From Streptomyces sp. M41(2017) (lineage in GTDB: Bacteria; Actinomycetota; Actinomycetes; Streptomycetales; Streptomycetaceae), in the NCBI RefSeq assembly GCF_002078175.1, contig NZ_MWFK01000001.1, forward strand, positions 4,960,001 through 5,024,000: a DNA stretch of 64,000 nucleotides, in the 5' to 3' direction. Positions 62,826 to 64,000 of this stretch are shown here, in pieces. The notes beneath the pieces are model-generated. The model searched no databases. It saw nothing but the letters and a program-made list of their open reading frames with translations, and had not been told where the DNA came from. Each line of letters starts with the position of its first letter. Positions within the stretch are counted from its first letter, which is position 1. The position numbers and the translations under genes are program-made.

Positions 62826-63065
62826 ATGAGCGACGTCTACAACCGCATGGTCAAGCTGCTGCAGGCCGGCTTCGGTCTGGAGGCCGACGAGATCAGCCCC
62901 GAACAGACCTTCAACGACCTGGAGCTGGACTCGCTGGCCATGGTCGAACTGTCCCTGGCCGCGCAGGAGGAGTTCGGTGTGCCCGTGAACGACGAGGACA
63001 TCAGCTCGCGGGACACCATCTCCCGCGCCGCGGAGGTCATAGAGGCGAAGGGCGTGGCCGTCTGA
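62826..63065 (+). CDS. Acyl carrier protein
   Basis: This 79-residue ACP has the phosphopantetheine Ser36 in LELDSLAMVE. It is 62 bp after the KAS III gene with AGGAGA upstream; its stop overlaps the KAS II start by 1 bp (TGATG). Confidence 0.93.
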   Translation: MSDVYNRMVKLLQAGFGLEADEISPEQTFNDLELDSLAMVELSLAAQEEFGVPVNDEDISSRDTISRAAEVIEAKGVAV

Positions 63066-64000
63066 TGGCGGGCACCTCCCGCTTCGACGCCGCCGTCACC
63101 GGGGTCGGGATGGTGAGCTGCGCCGGGATCGGAGTCCCCGCGTCCTGGAAGCGCATCCGCGAGGGAGAGGGCACGGCCGCGGGCCCCGTCCCCGCACTCG
63201 ACGGAACGCCCGCCGACTTCGGCTGCGCCGTACCGGACTTCGACCCGGCCGCGGCGGTCGGCAGGCGCAAGGCCTGGCGCCTCGACCGCTGCAACCAGTT
63301 CGCCATCGCCGCCGCCGCGGAGGCCATCGCGGACGCCGGTCTCGACCCGTCCACCTGGGACGGCACCCGCGTCGGCGTCGTCCTCGGGAACGGCATCGGC
63401 GGCGCCGCCGCCTGGGAGAAGCAGCACAACGTCCTGCGCGACGAGGGCCCCCAGAAGGTCTCGCCGCTGCTCATCCCGATGCTGTCCATCAACATGTCAG
63501 CCGGCTACGTGGCGATGGAGTGCGGGGCACGCGGCCCCAACTTCGTGACCGCCACCGCCTGTGCCTCCGGGACCACCGCGATCGGCATGGCACGCGAACT
63601 GCTCCGCAGCGGGCTGTGCGACATCGTGGTGACCGGCGGAACCGAGGCTCCCCTCGTCCCGTCGATCGTCTCCGGCTTCAGCCAGATGGGCGCCCTGTCC
63701 AAGCGCCGCACGGCACAGTCCACCGCCTCCCGGCCCTTCGACGCCGACCGCGACGGCTTCGTACCGGCCGAGGGCGCCGCCGTCCTCGTCCTCGAACGCG
63801 CCGAGCACGCGAAGGCCCGCGGCGCCCGGATACGGGCCATGGTCAGCGGCTACGGAGCCTCGGCCGACGCCCACCACGCCACGGCACCCGACCCGCAGGG
63901 CGCCGGTGCCGAACTCGCCGTCCGCAGCGCCCTGTCGGACGCGGGGGTCGACGGGGCGGACGTGACGCACGTCAACGCGCACGGCACCTCCACACCGCTC
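63065..64000 (+). CDS. Beta-ketoacyl-ACP synthase II-like ketosynthase, truncated by the window end
   Basis: The first 312 residues are present. Catalytic Cys166 in VTATACASGTTA and the NAHGTST histidine near residue 307 are visible, together with GSFxxGDxxG-equivalent RDGFVPAEGAAVLVLE. The C-terminal KxxxGH part lies outside the window. It should elongate the chain started by the KAS III on the adjacent ACP. Confidence 0.92.
   Translation, partial: MAGTSRFDAAVTGVGMVSCAGIGVPASWKRIREGEGTAAGPVPALDGTPADFGCAVPDFDPAAAVGRRKAWRLDRCNQFAIAAAAEAIADAGLDPSTWDGTRVGVVLGNGIGGAAAWEKQHNVLRDEGPQKVSPLLIPMLSINMSAGYVAMECGARGPNFVTATACASGTTAIGMARELLRSGLCDIVVTGGTEAPLVPSIVSGFSQMGALSKRRTAQSTASRPFDADRDGFVPAEGAAVLVLERAEHAKARGARIRAMVSGYGASADAHHATAPDPQGAGAELAVRSALSDAGVDGADVTHVNAHGTSTPL

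Overview
The window is high-GC actinobacterial DNA and almost certainly Streptomyces. The evidence is GC-rich third codon positions, GTG starts and 4-bp ATGA/GTGA overlaps, a complete whiE-type spore-pigment locus, SARP/AfsR regulators, rare TTA codons sitting in pathway regulators, and a monomeric isocitrate dehydrogenase. No transposase, integrase or CRISPR array was found.

Layout. (1) 1-5.3 kb: the start of cobF, a DUF309 gene and two identical tRNA-Pro(GGG) genes. The tRNAs bracket a Nudix-like gene, a hydroxyquinol dioxygenase/maleylacetate reductase pair and a secreted NLP-family (necrosis-inducing) protein. (2) 5.3-13.7 kb: a spore-pigment type II PKS locus. A divergent FAD hydroxylase faces an operon of a SchA/CurD-like protein, cupin, KS-alpha, CLF, ACP, aromatase/cyclase and TcmI-like cyclase, and a convergent O-methyltransferase follows. 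(3) 13.8-28.3 kb: mostly housekeeping or stand-alone genes: beta-helix secreted protein, FAD monooxygenase, Idh, MscS, crotonase, YbhN-like membrane protein, an ABC exporter behind a SoxR-type box, and a Tat-secreted GH78 rhamnosidase.

(4) 28.5-50.2 kb: an unusual biosynthetic region. One operon encodes a bicupin, AsnB-like amidotransferase, PrpF-like isomerase, acyl-CoA-dehydrogenase-like flavoenzyme, cyclic amidohydrolase and flavin reductase. A second encodes serine acetyltransferase, a CysK-like enzyme, a cupin and an EamA transporter. Next come a degenerate ATP-grasp gene, a secreted protein made of 13-residue DEGPN repeats, and a large AfsR-like regulator. A third operon encodes a PsuG-type C-glycosidase, HAD phosphatase, MFS exporter, second cupin and tautomerase. 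PsuG plus a HAD phosphatase is the AlnA/AlnB (alnumycin) and SdmA (showdomycin) logic for making a C-riboside. Five promoters here share direct CGGGAAC-type heptads in 11-bp phase, followed by 9 bp and a -10-like hexamer, so the operons look like one SARP-type regulon. My main proposal is a C-nucleoside or other C-riboside cluster with unassigned aglycone chemistry and an enigmatic repeat protein.

(5) 51.7-64 kb (continues past the window): a second cluster. A SARP with a TTA codon precedes a DUF2156 aminoacyltransferase-like gene (VlmA-like) and an operon of aldehyde dehydrogenase, VlmH-like flavoenzyme (TTA codon), class III aminotransferase, SRPBCC protein, small His-rich membrane protein (VlmO-like), flavin reductase (VlmR-like), ferritin-like diiron protein (VlmB-like), fatty acid desaturase, KAS III, ACP and KAS II. 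The set fits an aliphatic azoxy natural product built on a dedicated unsaturated fatty chain. Its operon promoter carries a different heptad, TCTCAGC, in the same 11-bp plus 9-bp architecture.

All functional calls come from reading the translated sequence; no database search was possible.
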